A stretch of 64,000 bases of DNA, taken from assembly GCF_013373065.1 (NCBI RefSeq), contig NZ_JABXIN010000014.1, positions 1 to 64,000 on the forward strand. Direction: 5' to 3'. Below are positions 44,637 through 53,715 of the stretch, in pieces (position 1 is the first letter of the stretch; each line of letters starts with the position of its first letter). This stretch comes from Algoriphagus sp. (GTDB lineage Bacteria; Bacteroidota; Bacteroidia; Cytophagales; Cyclobacteriaceae). The translations under genes and the position numbers were made by a program. Below the pieces are notes generated by a model. That model was not told the origin of the DNA. It saw only the letters and a program-made list of their open reading frames with translations, and searched no databases.

Positions 44637-45689
44637 ATGGTAAAGATTTTGTTTTTGGGTGAAACCTATCGTGCCGACGCCAAAAGTTGGATAAAAGGAA
44701 TTGAAAAGGAATCAGGAACCAGGCTTGAGACGATGGAAATCAAGAGGTCCGATACCAGAATTAGCCGTATTTTCAATGCCTTATTTTTTTTTCTTGAGGT
44801 TCTCCGTACCAAATTTAGAAAAAGCTATGATTTGGTCTTGGCAGAGCGAGCAACTAGCTATGGTCTGTTTTCTCTTTTTATTAATGCAAAAGTCAGGATC
44901 GTTGCCCAACAAGGGATTACGGATGCATTTCCGGAGGAAGGATTTTCCGGGTTTTACAAAAGAATTATACAGCGAATAGTATATCAAAATGTTGATTTGG
45001 TCCATGCTTGGGGTCACGTCATGACATATGCGATGCTTTATTCAGGAGCAGCACCTCACAAGATACTAGTTTTGCCTAAAGGCATCAACTTAAATCTTTA
45101 TCGGTTTTCCGATTCCAGCCGCAATGATTTTCTTCCTTTGAGTTTGATTGTGACACGCTCGCTTTATGAGCTGTATTCTCATGCGTCCATTTTGAAAAGC
45201 ATCGCAATTCTAAAGGAAAGTGGCCTGAAGGTCAATGCTGTTCTAGTCGGCGAAGGTCCGGAGAAGACCAATCTGATCCGGCTTTGCAAGGACTTAGCTA
45301 TCGAAGATCAAGTAAATTTTAAGGGTTTAATCCCGAACGATCAACTTCCTGATCTTCTTGGCAATTCAGCATTGTATGTTGCTTTCCCGACTACCGAGGG
45401 AGTATCCAGTTCTTTATTTGAAGCCATGGCCGTTGGCTGTTTTCCCATTGTATCTGACCTGCCTGCCAATCAGGCATTTTTATCTCAAAATGATAACGGC
45501 GTTTTGGTGCCTACGGGAGATGTATTCAAGCTCGCGGAAGCTATTCGATTTGCAGCTGAAAACCCTCAGCTGGTAGAAAGTGCTGTTTCAAAAAATAGAG
45601 AATACATTGAAACTCATGTCGATTTTAATAAGAATATGAAAACAATTTATCAGAGATATTTGGACCTTTTAGCAAAAAAATCTGACTGA
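44637..45689 (+). CDS. GT4 family glycosyltransferase
   Basis: The 350-residue GT-B protein has VDLVHAWGHVM, LIVTRSLYELYSHASILKS at the donor domain, VLVGEGPEKTNLI and EGVSSSLFEAMAVGCFPIV as the EX7E-type motif, followed by NDNGVLVPTGD. Retaining transferase, sugar unknown. The preceding gene ends 3 bases before and AsnB-like gene starts 2 bases after, so it is part of the same transcript. Confidence 0.9.
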   Translation: MVKILFLGETYRADAKSWIKGIEKESGTRLETMEIKRSDTRISRIFNALFFFLEVLRTKFRKSYDLVLAERATSYGLFSLFINAKVRIVAQQGITDAFPEEGFSGFYKRIIQRIVYQNVDLVHAWGHVMTYAMLYSGAAPHKILVLPKGINLNLYRFSDSSRNDFLPLSLIVTRSLYELYSHASILKSIAILKESGLKVNAVLVGEGPEKTNLIRLCKDLAIEDQVNFKGLIPNDQLPDLLGNSALYVAFPTTEGVSSSLFEAMAVGCFPIVSDLPANQAFLSQNDNGVLVPTGDVFKLAEAIRFAAENPQLVESAVSKNREYIETHVDFNKNMKTIYQRYLDLLAKKSD

Positions 45690-45691
45690 GC

Positions 45692-47554
45692 ATGTGTGGA
45701 ATAGTAGGATTTTGGAATTACAATCATCAGCCGGCTTCTTCTGATTTAATCTATAAAATGCGGGAAAGTCTTCACCATCGCGGACCGGACGCAGGAGCGC
45801 ATTGGATCGAAGGATCTTTGGCACTAGGCCACCGAAGATTGTCTATCATAGATCTTAGTGAATCAGCCAACCAGCCTTTTCATTCCCCTTGCAAAAATTT
45901 CACCCTGGTATTCAACGGGGAAATTTTCAATTATCAGTCCTTCTATTTAGAACTGAAGCAGAAAGGCTATGTATTCCGGAGCTCTTCCGATACGGAGGTG
46001 CTACTCTATTTATTGATGGAGTACGGGCTGAAGGTGCTGTCTCGGTTGAATGGTTTCTTTGCATTTGCTTTTTTTGATCACCGGACTCAGGAATTGGTTT
46101 TGGCAAGGGATCGATTTGGGGTAAAACCGCTGTTCTATTTTCAGTCAGATCATGGATTTTACTTTGCAAGTGAAGCCAAAGCCTTGTTTGCTGCCAACCT
46201 TCCCAAAGAAATAAAAGAGGAAAACTTGGATGAACTTTTCTTATACCGCTTTAATTCGGGAAAGGCTTCAGTTTTCAAAAATGTCCTAAAATTGCTTCCA
46301 GGTCATTGGATGAAAATCACAAATTCGGGGAAAAGTACAAAAGAAGGAAGATGGTTTCATCTGGGTGAAGAAATTTTGGCTCAGCCAAAAATCAAAAATC
46401 CTTTGGAATGGTTTGAGGAGACCTTCCATCAAAGCATCCAACTCAGGATGATTGCCGATGTCAAGGTAGGTACGCTCTTGAGTGGAGGATTGGATTCAAG
46501 CAGCACCCTTTTTAGCCAATACAAGCAAGGTTTTACAGATTTGAGTACCTGGAACGTTTCATTTAGTGACTCGAGACACGATGAGTCTCGCCTCGCTCAA
46601 CAACTTTCAGGTTCTTTGGATGCAGATTTCAACTCGTTCGAATTCAAGGAAGATGAATTGGTCAATCTGACCCGGGATTCGATCAGAAACCATGATGAAC
46701 CCATCATGCATTTTTCTGATGGGCATTTGCTGGGAATCTCAAAAAGAGCAAAAGAAAAAGTATCTGTCCTACTAAGTGGGGAAGGAGCTGATGAAATTTT
46801 GGGAGGATATGTGCGGTATAAAATTCATGATAGGGAAATGCGCTATCGGCTTTTATCTCTAATTCGCTTTATTCCTGAAAAATGGCTGAAGAACGAGCGG
46901 CTAAGAAAAATGAAGCGATACCTTCAAATGAACAATCGAGAGGCAGAAATTCTAATGAATGCCAATGAATTATACCCGTCCGATTTGCAAAATCTGGGTG
47001 TCAATTCCGCCAAATTATTGGAAGAATATAGAATCAAGGTTCTTGAAGAAGCAAAAATAGTATATCCCAAAAATAGATATCGCCAATTGCTCTATTTGGA
47101 GCAACATACTCATCTTTATACACTCAATGATCGAAATGACCGTACCACCATGGGAGCTTCGATCGAATGCAGAGATCCATTTCTTGACCCGAATCTAGTG
47201 GTCGGGACTGGAAGTCTACCAGACTCTCATTTTGGGAGCAAAGGAAAAGGGAAGTATCTTTTGATGAATTCGATTGGTAGGCAATTGCCCGAATACATTA
47301 CAAAACACCGAAAAGTGGGACTCTCAGTTCCCTGGGAAACATTGATATTGAGTCAACCCTACCTTCGGGAAATTCTGGAAGAATTGCCAAAGTCAGGTCT
47401 TTTTTCAATGAAACCCTATTGCTTTCTCGATATTAAGGGGATTGTGGAGAGTTTTAAGAAGGATCCGGTCAGGTTTTATCCAATTATTCGCCAAGTTTAT
47501 TTTACCGCTTGGTGGTATAAAATCCACTTTCAAGCAGACGATAAAGTACCCTGA
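45692..47554 (+). CDS. asnB: AsnB-type glutamine amidotransferase (first copy)
   Basis: The 620-residue protein has Cys2 in MCGIVGF as the glutaminase nucleophile, HHRGPDAGAH, FNGEIFNY and RDRFGVKPLFY in the class II amidotransferase half, then LSGGLDSSSTLF, the PP-loop of the synthetase half, and LSGEGADEILGGY. This is a complete asparagine-synthase fold. In polysaccharide loci such proteins often amidate a uronic acid of a repeat unit rather than make asparagine, and the UDP-HexNAc dehydrogenase at 16792 could provide that acid. A second copy lies at 51714. Confidence 0.88.
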   Translation: MCGIVGFWNYNHQPASSDLIYKMRESLHHRGPDAGAHWIEGSLALGHRRLSIIDLSESANQPFHSPCKNFTLVFNGEIFNYQSFYLELKQKGYVFRSSSDTEVLLYLLMEYGLKVLSRLNGFFAFAFFDHRTQELVLARDRFGVKPLFYFQSDHGFYFASEAKALFAANLPKEIKEENLDELFLYRFNSGKASVFKNVLKLLPGHWMKITNSGKSTKEGRWFHLGEEILAQPKIKNPLEWFEETFHQSIQLRMIADVKVGTLLSGGLDSSSTLFSQYKQGFTDLSTWNVSFSDSRHDESRLAQQLSGSLDADFNSFEFKEDELVNLTRDSIRNHDEPIMHFSDGHLLGISKRAKEKVSVLLSGEGADEILGGYVRYKIHDREMRYRLLSLIRFIPEKWLKNERLRKMKRYLQMNNREAEILMNANELYPSDLQNLGVNSAKLLEEYRIKVLEEAKIVYPKNRYRQLLYLEQHTHLYTLNDRNDRTTMGASIECRDPFLDPNLVVGTGSLPDSHFGSKGKGKYLLMNSIGRQLPEYITKHRKVGLSVPWETLILSQPYLREILEELPKSGLFSMKPYCFLDIKGIVESFKKDPVRFYPIIRQVYFTAWWYKIHFQADDKVP

Positions 47555-47638
47555 AAACAGTTTCAGAAAAACTATATTACAAAAGCTCCGGATTGATGGT
47601 TATTGTTTCATATTCTTAGTTCAGTGTTACACAGATAA

Positions 47639-48265
47639 ATGATAAATTCAAAAGAAGAATTAAAATTTTATTTAGAAGCAGATAAGTTTGCTTTGGGGAG
47701 AAAAGGGAAGCCATGGTTTTTTGGTGATGAGGTCTGGAAATACCAAATTTTATTAAGAAAATGTGAATTTTATAGTAAAAGACGAGGATTTTTGAAGGTT
47801 TTATATTTGTTTTTTAAATACAAAAGACTAAGACTAGGGGTTAAACTAGGTTTTGATATTCCTGAAGGTGTTTTTGGAGCAGGATTACGGATCAATCATT
47901 TTGGGAATATTACAGTTAACGGCAAATGTAAAATCGGGAGATGGTGTGATATTCATCAAGGGGTCAATATTGGCGCAAGCAACCCTGAGAAAAGAGAAGA
48001 AGACAAAAACTATACACCCATAATCGGAGATAATGTTTGGATTGGACCAGGGGCTAAAATTTTTGGCGATATCAGGATTGGTTCTGGGGTTCAAATTGGA
48101 GCAAATGCTGTTGTGAACAAATCTTTCCAAGGCAATGTGACTATTGGGGGTATTCCGGCAAGCGTAATTATAAATAAGGGAACTTTATCAGTAGATGTTT
48201 TAGCGAACAGTAAAAATTCCAAGGAGTTTTTTAAGAAATTCCCAAAGTATCAGAAATTTCAATAA
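47639..48265 (+). CDS. Serine-acetyltransferase-like hexapeptide acyltransferase
   Basis: The 208-residue protein has hexapeptide coils FGNITVNGKCKIGRWCDIHQGVNIG, NVWIGPGAKIFGDIRIGSGVQIGANAVVNKS and GIPASVI. The order matches serine O-acetyltransferase-like proteins (CysE/WcaB-related) that are frequent in capsule loci and acetylate sugars. The His in INHFGNI probably serves as the base. It comes 84 bases after asnB and is followed by degraded sequence. Confidence 0.85.
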   Translation: MINSKEELKFYLEADKFALGRKGKPWFFGDEVWKYQILLRKCEFYSKRRGFLKVLYLFFKYKRLRLGVKLGFDIPEGVFGAGLRINHFGNITVNGKCKIGRWCDIHQGVNIGASNPEKREEDKNYTPIIGDNVWIGPGAKIFGDIRIGSGVQIGANAVVNKSFQGNVTIGGIPASVIINKGTLSVDVLANSKNSKEFFKKFPKYQKFQ

Positions 48266-48865
48266 TAATTTTAGCATCCCTAAAAGAGGATATATGTTTT
48301 AGAAAGAGGTTTTTTCTAAATTAAAGTTAAATTACGATTTAAATCTTGAAAATTATGAAGTATGGCTCTTACATCATTTTAGTTTTTATAATATCAATAA
48401 ATTTTTTGTTATAAACAAAAATTTTTATGAAGAAAATTTTCTTGAGGTAAATGTTTCAGGGGATGCGTTACACTATTTATAAATTGCAAAGAATCTTCGA
48501 TCTTTCGGTTTCAATGGAGATAATAACTGCATTGTTCTTACGGAGTCTGCTATTTGGCGCCCTCCTCTTTTCTTAATTTAACGGATATGGAGACTTGTCA
48601 TAAATTGTTTAAATCTGATATAATGAGAAATCTCATTCTTAGGGAAAAGAGATTTGGTTTTGAACTAGAAGTGACTGCTAAAATTTCTAGAATAAAGGGA
48701 ATTAGAATTTACGAAGTAGGTATTTCGTATTACGGTAGAACCTATGAAGAGGGTAAGAAGATAGGATGGAAAGATGGTTTTTAGAGCCATTTATTGTATC
48801 TGAAAATATGTTTTGTTTAAACTCTGAATTCTTTTTTTTATAAAAATTCATTTCACTAGATCCTT
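48266..48865. other. 600-base region of decayed coding sequence
   Basis: No intact gene fills this stretch. From 48303 there is a 59-codon open run without an initiation codon, stopped at 48480; after the stop the same frame continues for another 32 codons (to 48579), which looks like a broken coding sequence whose family I do not recognise. The distal part (48554 on) is the remnant of a GT2 gene listed separately. The AT-rich stretch before 48866 may hold a promoter for neuB, but I see no clear TAnnTTTG. Confidence 0.55.
48554..48813 (+). pseudogene. Truncated, frameshifted GT2 (Dpm1-like) remnant
   Basis: The open frame 48554-48784 reads [17 protein letters not shown], then [16 protein letters not shown] and [25 protein letters not shown] before TAG. 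This is the C-terminal third of dolichol-phosphate-mannose-synthase-like GT2 enzymes, where the family continues with R-A-I/L-Y/W-C-I. Here that continuation appears one base off frame: skipping one T in the run at 48779-48782 gives RAIYCI, a stop, then KYVL. So the gene is missing its N-terminal two-thirds and has a frameshift and a nonsense codon. The apparent start is a TTG with no family match. Confidence 0.82.
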
Positions 48866-49864
48866 ATGATTATTGCAGAAATAGCTCAAGCTCATGATGG
48901 GAGCTTAGGAAATGCACATGCCTTTATTGATGCATTAGCAGGAACAGGTGTTGACGCTATAAAATTTCAAACTCATATTGCTGAAGCTGAATCTTCAAGC
49001 TTTGAGCCTTTTCGAGTGAAATTTTCAAAACAGGATTCTACACGATTTGACTATTGGAAAAGAATGGAGTTTACTCCAGATCAATGGAAAGGAATTAAAG
49101 ACCATTGTGAAGAGAAAAACCTTGAATTTTTATCCTCACCTTTTAGTAATGCTGCAGTGGACTTATTGGAAGAAATAGGAGTAAAAAGATATAAAATAGG
49201 CTCAGGAGAATTGGGGAATTTCTTGATGCTTGAAAGAATTGCAAAAACAGGGAAGCCTATAATTATGAGTTCCGGAATGAGTTCATTCGAGGAACTTGAC
49301 AAGACATTTGATTTTTTAAAGCCTTTTGGAAATAGCTTAAGTATTCTACAGTGTACAACTGCTTATCCTACGCAACCAGACCAATGGGGATTGAATGTGA
49401 TTGCTGAATTAAAAGAACGTTATCATGTTCCCGTTGGCTATTCAGATCATAGTGGAGATATTTATGCCTGTCTAGCAGCGGCTTCTCTAGGATCTGAGAT
49501 TTTTGAATTCCATGTAGTTTTTGATAAAAGACAATTCGGACCGGATTCCCATGCAAGTATTACAATTGATCAAACAAAAGTTCTTTGTAGTGGTATCAAA
49601 CAGATTCAGAATGCATTGAAAAACCCTATTGTAAAATCTGACAATCAGAGATATTCAGAGCTTAAAGTGATGTTTGGGAAGTCCTTAGCCGTTAATAAAT
49701 TCTTGAAAAAAGGACATTTTTTAACATTAGATGATTTAGAATCCAAGAAACCAGGGGATAGAGGTATTCCGGCAAGTGATTATCAAATGGTAATAGGAAA
49801 AAAATTAAATAAAAATTTAGATAAATGGGATTTTCTTACTTCCGAAGATATTAATTCCTACTGA
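48866..49864 (+). CDS. neuB: NeuB-family nonulosonic acid synthase
   Basis: The 332-residue enzyme has IIAEIAQAHDGSLGNA, DAIKFQTHIAEAES, LSSPFSNAAVDLL, YKIGSGE, QCTTAYPT and GYSDHSGD, the NeuB TIM-barrel motifs, plus a C-terminal SAF/antifreeze-like domain (about 265-332; SLAVNKFLKKGHFLTLDDL). It condenses phosphoenolpyruvate with N-acetylmannosamine or a 2,4-diacetamido-6-deoxymannose to make a sialic or legionaminic type acid. It starts the neuB-neuC-neuA cassette, whose three genes touch each other. Neighbours favour Neu5Ac, because no dehydratase/aminotransferase pair for legionaminic acid is adjacent. Confidence 0.9.
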   Translation: MIIAEIAQAHDGSLGNAHAFIDALAGTGVDAIKFQTHIAEAESSSFEPFRVKFSKQDSTRFDYWKRMEFTPDQWKGIKDHCEEKNLEFLSSPFSNAAVDLLEEIGVKRYKIGSGELGNFLMLERIAKTGKPIIMSSGMSSFEELDKTFDFLKPFGNSLSILQCTTAYPTQPDQWGLNVIAELKERYHVPVGYSDHSGDIYACLAAASLGSEIFEFHVVFDKRQFGPDSHASITIDQTKVLCSGIKQIQNALKNPIVKSDNQRYSELKVMFGKSLAVNKFLKKGHFLTLDDLESKKPGDRGIPASDYQMVIGKKLNKNLDKWDFLTSEDINSY

Positions 49865-51018
49865 TGAAAAGAAAAATTTGCGTTGTAATTACCGCACGAC
49901 CTTCCTATTCAAGGATAAAGACAGCCTTGACAGCCATCAAAGAGCATCCTGATTTGGAATTGCAGTTGGTTGTAGCTGCATCTGCATTATTGGACCGCTA
50001 TGGAAATGCGGTAAATAATATTGAAAAAGATGGATTCGCGATCACAGCTAAGGTATTTAACGTTTTGGAAGGCGAAAATCTTACCGCTGCAGCTAAAACA
50101 ACTGGAATAGGTATTCTGGAGCTTTCAACTGTTTTCAATAATTTGAACCCGGATATTGTGGTCACTGTAGCAGATAGATTTGAAACTATGGCTACGGCTA
50201 TTTCAGCCAGTTACATGAATATTCCCTTGGCTCATATTCAAGGAGGTGAGGTAACGGGAAATATTGATGAAAAAGTAAGACATGCGATCACAAAATTAGC
50301 AGATTATCATTTTGTAGCCTCTGATGATGCTTATAAAAGAGTGATCAAACTTGGTGAAAACTCGGAATTTGTTTTTAACACAGGTTGCCCAAGTATTGAC
50401 TTGGCATATGAGATAAAGCAACAACCAGCTTTGGATTTTGATCCCATTCAAAAATATGGAGGAGTAGGAAAAGTGATGGACTACTCAAAGGGATATTGGG
50501 TGGTTATGCAGCATCCAGTGACAACAGAAGTTGGGAGTTCCCGATTCCATATTGAGGAGACCTTACATGCCATGTATAGTATCAATCAACCTGTATTTTG
50601 GTTTTGGCCAAATGTAGATGCTGGTGCGGATGGTACGAGTACTGGAATTAGATCTTTTAGGGAAACGCACGATTTAAAAAATTTCCATTTCTTTAAAAAT
50701 ATGGAACCTCAGGATTTCTTGAAGCTTCTTTATTCCAGCAAAGGATTAATTGGGAATAGTTCCGTTGGAATAAGAGAATGCGCTTTTATGGGAGTCCCAG
50801 TAATAAATATAGGTTCGCGTCAGAATAGTAGAGAAAGGGGCAATAACGTAAAAGATGTTGATTATTCTCGAGTAGAAATTTTACATGCAATGAGAGAAAT
50901 TGAAGAGTCTCCAAGACCAGAGGTTTCTACAATCTATGGAAATGGGGATGCAGGTAAAAAGATTGCCCAGTATTTATCTGAACTCCCCTTGATTTTTCAT
51001 AAAACCATCACCTTTTAA
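49864..51018 (+). CDS. neuC: Hydrolysing UDP-sugar 2-epimerase (NeuC/LegG type)
   Basis: The 384-residue GT-B-like enzyme has RKICVVITARPSYSRIK, PDIVVTVADRFETMATA, IPLAHIQGGEVTGNIDEKVRH and GNSSVGIRECAFMGVPVINIG, all characteristic of hydrolysing 2-epimerases that make ManNAc from UDP-GlcNAc (NeuC) or the diacetamido analogue (LegG). The two cannot be told apart by eye. It overlaps neuB by one base and ends exactly at the neuA start, as in sialic acid operons. Confidence 0.9.
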   Translation: MKRKICVVITARPSYSRIKTALTAIKEHPDLELQLVVAASALLDRYGNAVNNIEKDGFAITAKVFNVLEGENLTAAAKTTGIGILELSTVFNNLNPDIVVTVADRFETMATAISASYMNIPLAHIQGGEVTGNIDEKVRHAITKLADYHFVASDDAYKRVIKLGENSEFVFNTGCPSIDLAYEIKQQPALDFDPIQKYGGVGKVMDYSKGYWVVMQHPVTTEVGSSRFHIEETLHAMYSINQPVFWFWPNVDAGADGTSTGIRSFRETHDLKNFHFFKNMEPQDFLKLLYSSKGLIGNSSVGIRECAFMGVPVINIGSRQNSRERGNNVKDVDYSRVEILHAMREIEESPRPEVSTIYGNGDAGKKIAQYLSELPLIFHKTITF

Positions 51019-51726
51019 ATGAAAATATTAGGACTGATCCCTGCAAGAGAAGGATCAAAAGGAATTCCTGGTAAAAATATCAAAACGCTGGGGAACCAAC
51101 CTTTAATTGCTTACTCTATTAAAGATGGCATTGTAGCAAAACTTCTGAGCAAAACTGTAGTGAGCACGGATAGTGAGAAAATTGCTGAGGTAGCCAGAAA
51201 TTATGGAGGCGAAGTTCCATTTATTCGACCTAAAGAATTGGCCCAAGATAAAACTCCCACCATTGATGTAGTTTTACATGCGCTGGATTTTTTTGAACAG
51301 AATAATGAGCCTTTTGACGCGGTATGTCTATTACAGCCTACTAGTCCATTTAGATCCAAAGGTTTTATAGATGAGTGTATCCAAAAATTCATAGAAACGG
51401 GGGCGGATTGTCTTATATCCGTGTTAGATGTACCTCATGAATACAACCCACACTGGACTTTTAAGATGGATAAGCAAGGTAGTTTATCTATTGCTACAGG
51501 TGAAAGCACCTTGATCCCAAGAAGACAAGAATTGCCAATGGCCTACCATAGGGATGGGTCTATTTATATCTCCAAAGTGTCCCTGATCCGGGATAAGAAA
51601 GTGCTAGTAGGTGGTAAAACGGTGGGTATTCTTTCTAATAAATCCTATTATGCCAATTTGGATACCCCTAAAGATTGGGAGAAAGCAGAAAGAACCTATA
51701 AAGAAATAGTTGAATGTGCGGAATAG
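51019..51726 (+). CDS. neuA: Acylneuraminate cytidylyltransferase (CMP-nonulosonic acid synthase)
   Basis: The 235-residue protein begins KILGLIPAREGSKGIPGKNIK, the CTP-binding start of NeuA/LegF enzymes, and has VVSTDSEKIAEVA, LLQPTSPFRS, and DGSIYI near the end. It activates the nonulosonic acid as its CMP derivative for transfer. No obvious sialyltransferase family (GT42, GT52 or GT80 type) is recognisable nearby, so the transferase is either one of the unassigned GTs here or outside the window. It overlaps the following AsnB gene by 13 bases. Confidence 0.9.
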   Translation: MKILGLIPAREGSKGIPGKNIKTLGNQPLIAYSIKDGIVAKLLSKTVVSTDSEKIAEVARNYGGEVPFIRPKELAQDKTPTIDVVLHALDFFEQNNEPFDAVCLLQPTSPFRSKGFIDECIQKFIETGADCLISVLDVPHEYNPHWTFKMDKQGSLSIATGESTLIPRRQELPMAYHRDGSIYISKVSLIRDKKVLVGGKTVGILSNKSYYANLDTPKDWEKAERTYKEIVECAE

Positions 51727-53411
51727 CCGGTATTGTCGGAAGAAATCCTGAAAATAGGCTTGTTCTGGCAAGCATGCTAGACATCCAGAAACACAGAGGC
51801 CCTGATGCTCTTGGAACCTGGGCTGATAAAGATGTTTTTTTAGGTCACAATAGACTCTCAATTTTGGATCTTTCCGAGGCAGCAAACCAGCCTATGCTCA
51901 GTAATTGTGGAAGGTTTGTCATAATTTTTAACGGTGAGATTTATAACTACCTAGAATTAAAGCAATCTTTGGACTATTCCTTCAGAACAAAATCTGATAC
52001 AGAGGTTCTGTTGGCTATGTATATCAAATACCAGGACAAAATGCTTAATCATCTCAATGGGATGTTTGCTTTTGCTATATGGGATATACAGGAGAAAAAA
52101 TTTTTTGCTGCTCGGGATCGATTTGGTGTTAAACCTTTTTATTACTCCATTGATAATGGTCAGTTTTTATTCGCCAGTGAAATCAAAACTTTATTAGCTG
52201 CAGGTGTATCAAATGCTCCAAATGAAGAGGTGTGGGCGGATTATTTTGTCCATGGAAGTTATGGTTTTCCAGAAGAAACATTTTTTCGAAATATTCATCA
52301 ACTGTCTCCTGGACATAGTCTTACATTTAGGTTAGGGGATTCAAATCCTCAAATTAGACGGTACTATGATTTTGTATCCGAAGTCAAAAGTCAGAGGGTT
52401 TTTGAAGAGGAAACCAACTTACAAGAAGAATATCTAGAATTGTTACTTAATTCCCTTCGCCTAAGATTTCGATCGGATGTACCAGTTGGTTTCAATGTAA
52501 GTGGAGGATTGGATTCATCTATTTTGTTGGCAATGATTTCAAAAATCAAGGCCGGTGATACAGAAAATATTGAGGCTTTTTCATTTTACACTGGAGATGA
52601 TCGTTATGATGAATTACCATGGGTAAAGGATTTAATTTCTAAAACCAATAGTCCATTAAATCCTGTTTTATTATCTCTTGCAGATGTGCCGGATCTTATA
52701 GATAAAGTAACATTTTTCCAGGACGAGCCATATGGAGGTTTTCCTACTTTGGCTTATTCCAAAATTTTTGAAAGAGCAAGACAGAAAGGATTTTTGGTAT
52801 TATTGGATGGGCAAGGAATGGATGAAGCTTGGGCTGGTTATGATTATTACAAAACAGACTCCAAGGCGGTGGTGCAAGGAATAAAAAATCAACTGACCCG
52901 GCCAAATGCATTATCACCCGAACTACGCACTTTGGCAAGGGAAATATGCTATCCAGAACCATTTGATAATGATCTCCAAAACAAACAGTTTAGGGATCTA
53001 TTTTACACGAAAATCCCACGGGCTCTCCGCTTTAATGATAGGGTTAGCATGATGCATAGTACAGAATTAAGGGAACCATTTTTGGACTATCGATTGGTGG
53101 AAATGGCTTTTGCCCAGAAAAAGGAAATGAAAATCAGAACGAATCAAGGGAAGTGGTTGCCAAGGCAGCTAGTAAAGAAAACTCTAGAAAATATTGCCTT
53201 AGCTCCAAAAAGACCATTGCAGACTCCTCAGAGGGAATGGATAGGAGGTGCAATGGCTAATTATGTGGAAGAAAGAATCGATATTCTGAAATCCAATCCT
53301 TGGTTTGAGAGAAAGGTCTTAGAGCAAGAGTGGAAGAATTATAAAAACGGTCAGAATGACAATAGTTTTTTTATTTGGCAATGGATTAACAGTTCATTTT
53401 TCCTATTATAA
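51714..53411 (+). CDS. asnB: AsnB-type glutamine amidotransferase (second copy)
   Basis: The 565-residue protein has Cys2 in MCGIAGIVG, QKHRGPDALG, FNGEIYNYLE, RDRFGVKPFYY and, in the synthetase half, NVSGGLDSSILLAM and LLDGQGMDEAWAGY. It is clearly a paralogue of the first copy (45692) but shorter and diverged (about 55 residues less), so the two probably act on different sugars or acceptors. It is translationally coupled to neuA by a 13-base overlap, which suggests it amidates a product of this cassette or a uronic acid in the same repeat. Confidence 0.88.
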   Translation: MCGIAGIVGRNPENRLVLASMLDIQKHRGPDALGTWADKDVFLGHNRLSILDLSEAANQPMLSNCGRFVIIFNGEIYNYLELKQSLDYSFRTKSDTEVLLAMYIKYQDKMLNHLNGMFAFAIWDIQEKKFFAARDRFGVKPFYYSIDNGQFLFASEIKTLLAAGVSNAPNEEVWADYFVHGSYGFPEETFFRNIHQLSPGHSLTFRLGDSNPQIRRYYDFVSEVKSQRVFEEETNLQEEYLELLLNSLRLRFRSDVPVGFNVSGGLDSSILLAMISKIKAGDTENIEAFSFYTGDDRYDELPWVKDLISKTNSPLNPVLLSLADVPDLIDKVTFFQDEPYGGFPTLAYSKIFERARQKGFLVLLDGQGMDEAWAGYDYYKTDSKAVVQGIKNQLTRPNALSPELRTLAREICYPEPFDNDLQNKQFRDLFYTKIPRALRFNDRVSMMHSTELREPFLDYRLVEMAFAQKKEMKIRTNQGKWLPRQLVKKTLENIALAPKRPLQTPQREWIGGAMANYVEERIDILKSNPWFERKVLEQEWKNYKNGQNDNSFFIWQWINSSFFLL

Positions 53412-53715
53412 ATAGGTAAAATACCTGACGTTAAAAAGTCCAAAGAATTTTAATTAATAAATAATAGAATTCATCTTTAAAGATATTTTTCAAAAATTTA
53501 AAAAATGAAGTTTTTAATTATTGAATAGGATTTAAGGGTTTCTGGTACTAGTCAAGGGATTATTTCCCGATCATTTTTGGGTAAGTTAAGAAAGGCATAT
53601 CCGGAATCCTTAATTGATGTTCATTACATTAAAGCGGAGGATTCTGTTGATAAACTTGAATTACTTCTTGTAGATAACATTGTAGAACACAGAAATTGAT
53701 CATGGTTTAGATTAC
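53412..53715. other. 304-base gap carrying the 5' part of a decayed gene
   Basis: After the amidotransferase stop there is a small inverted repeat AGGTA-AAA-TACCT (53414-53426), too short to be a convincing terminator. From 53505 a broken coding frame begins, described in the pseudogene entry. No other feature is seen. Confidence 0.5.

Noticed and set aside
48866..51726. Legionaminic or pseudaminic acid pathway
   Set aside because: No adjacent 4,6-dehydratase, aminotransferase and acetyltransferase set; the three genes alone fit the Neu5Ac route better, though LegI/LegG/LegF cannot be excluded by eye.
53414..53426. AGGTA-AAA-TACCT inverted repeat after the second asnB
   Set aside because: Five-base stem with no T-tract; could be chance, and half-site spacing differs from the dyad elements.
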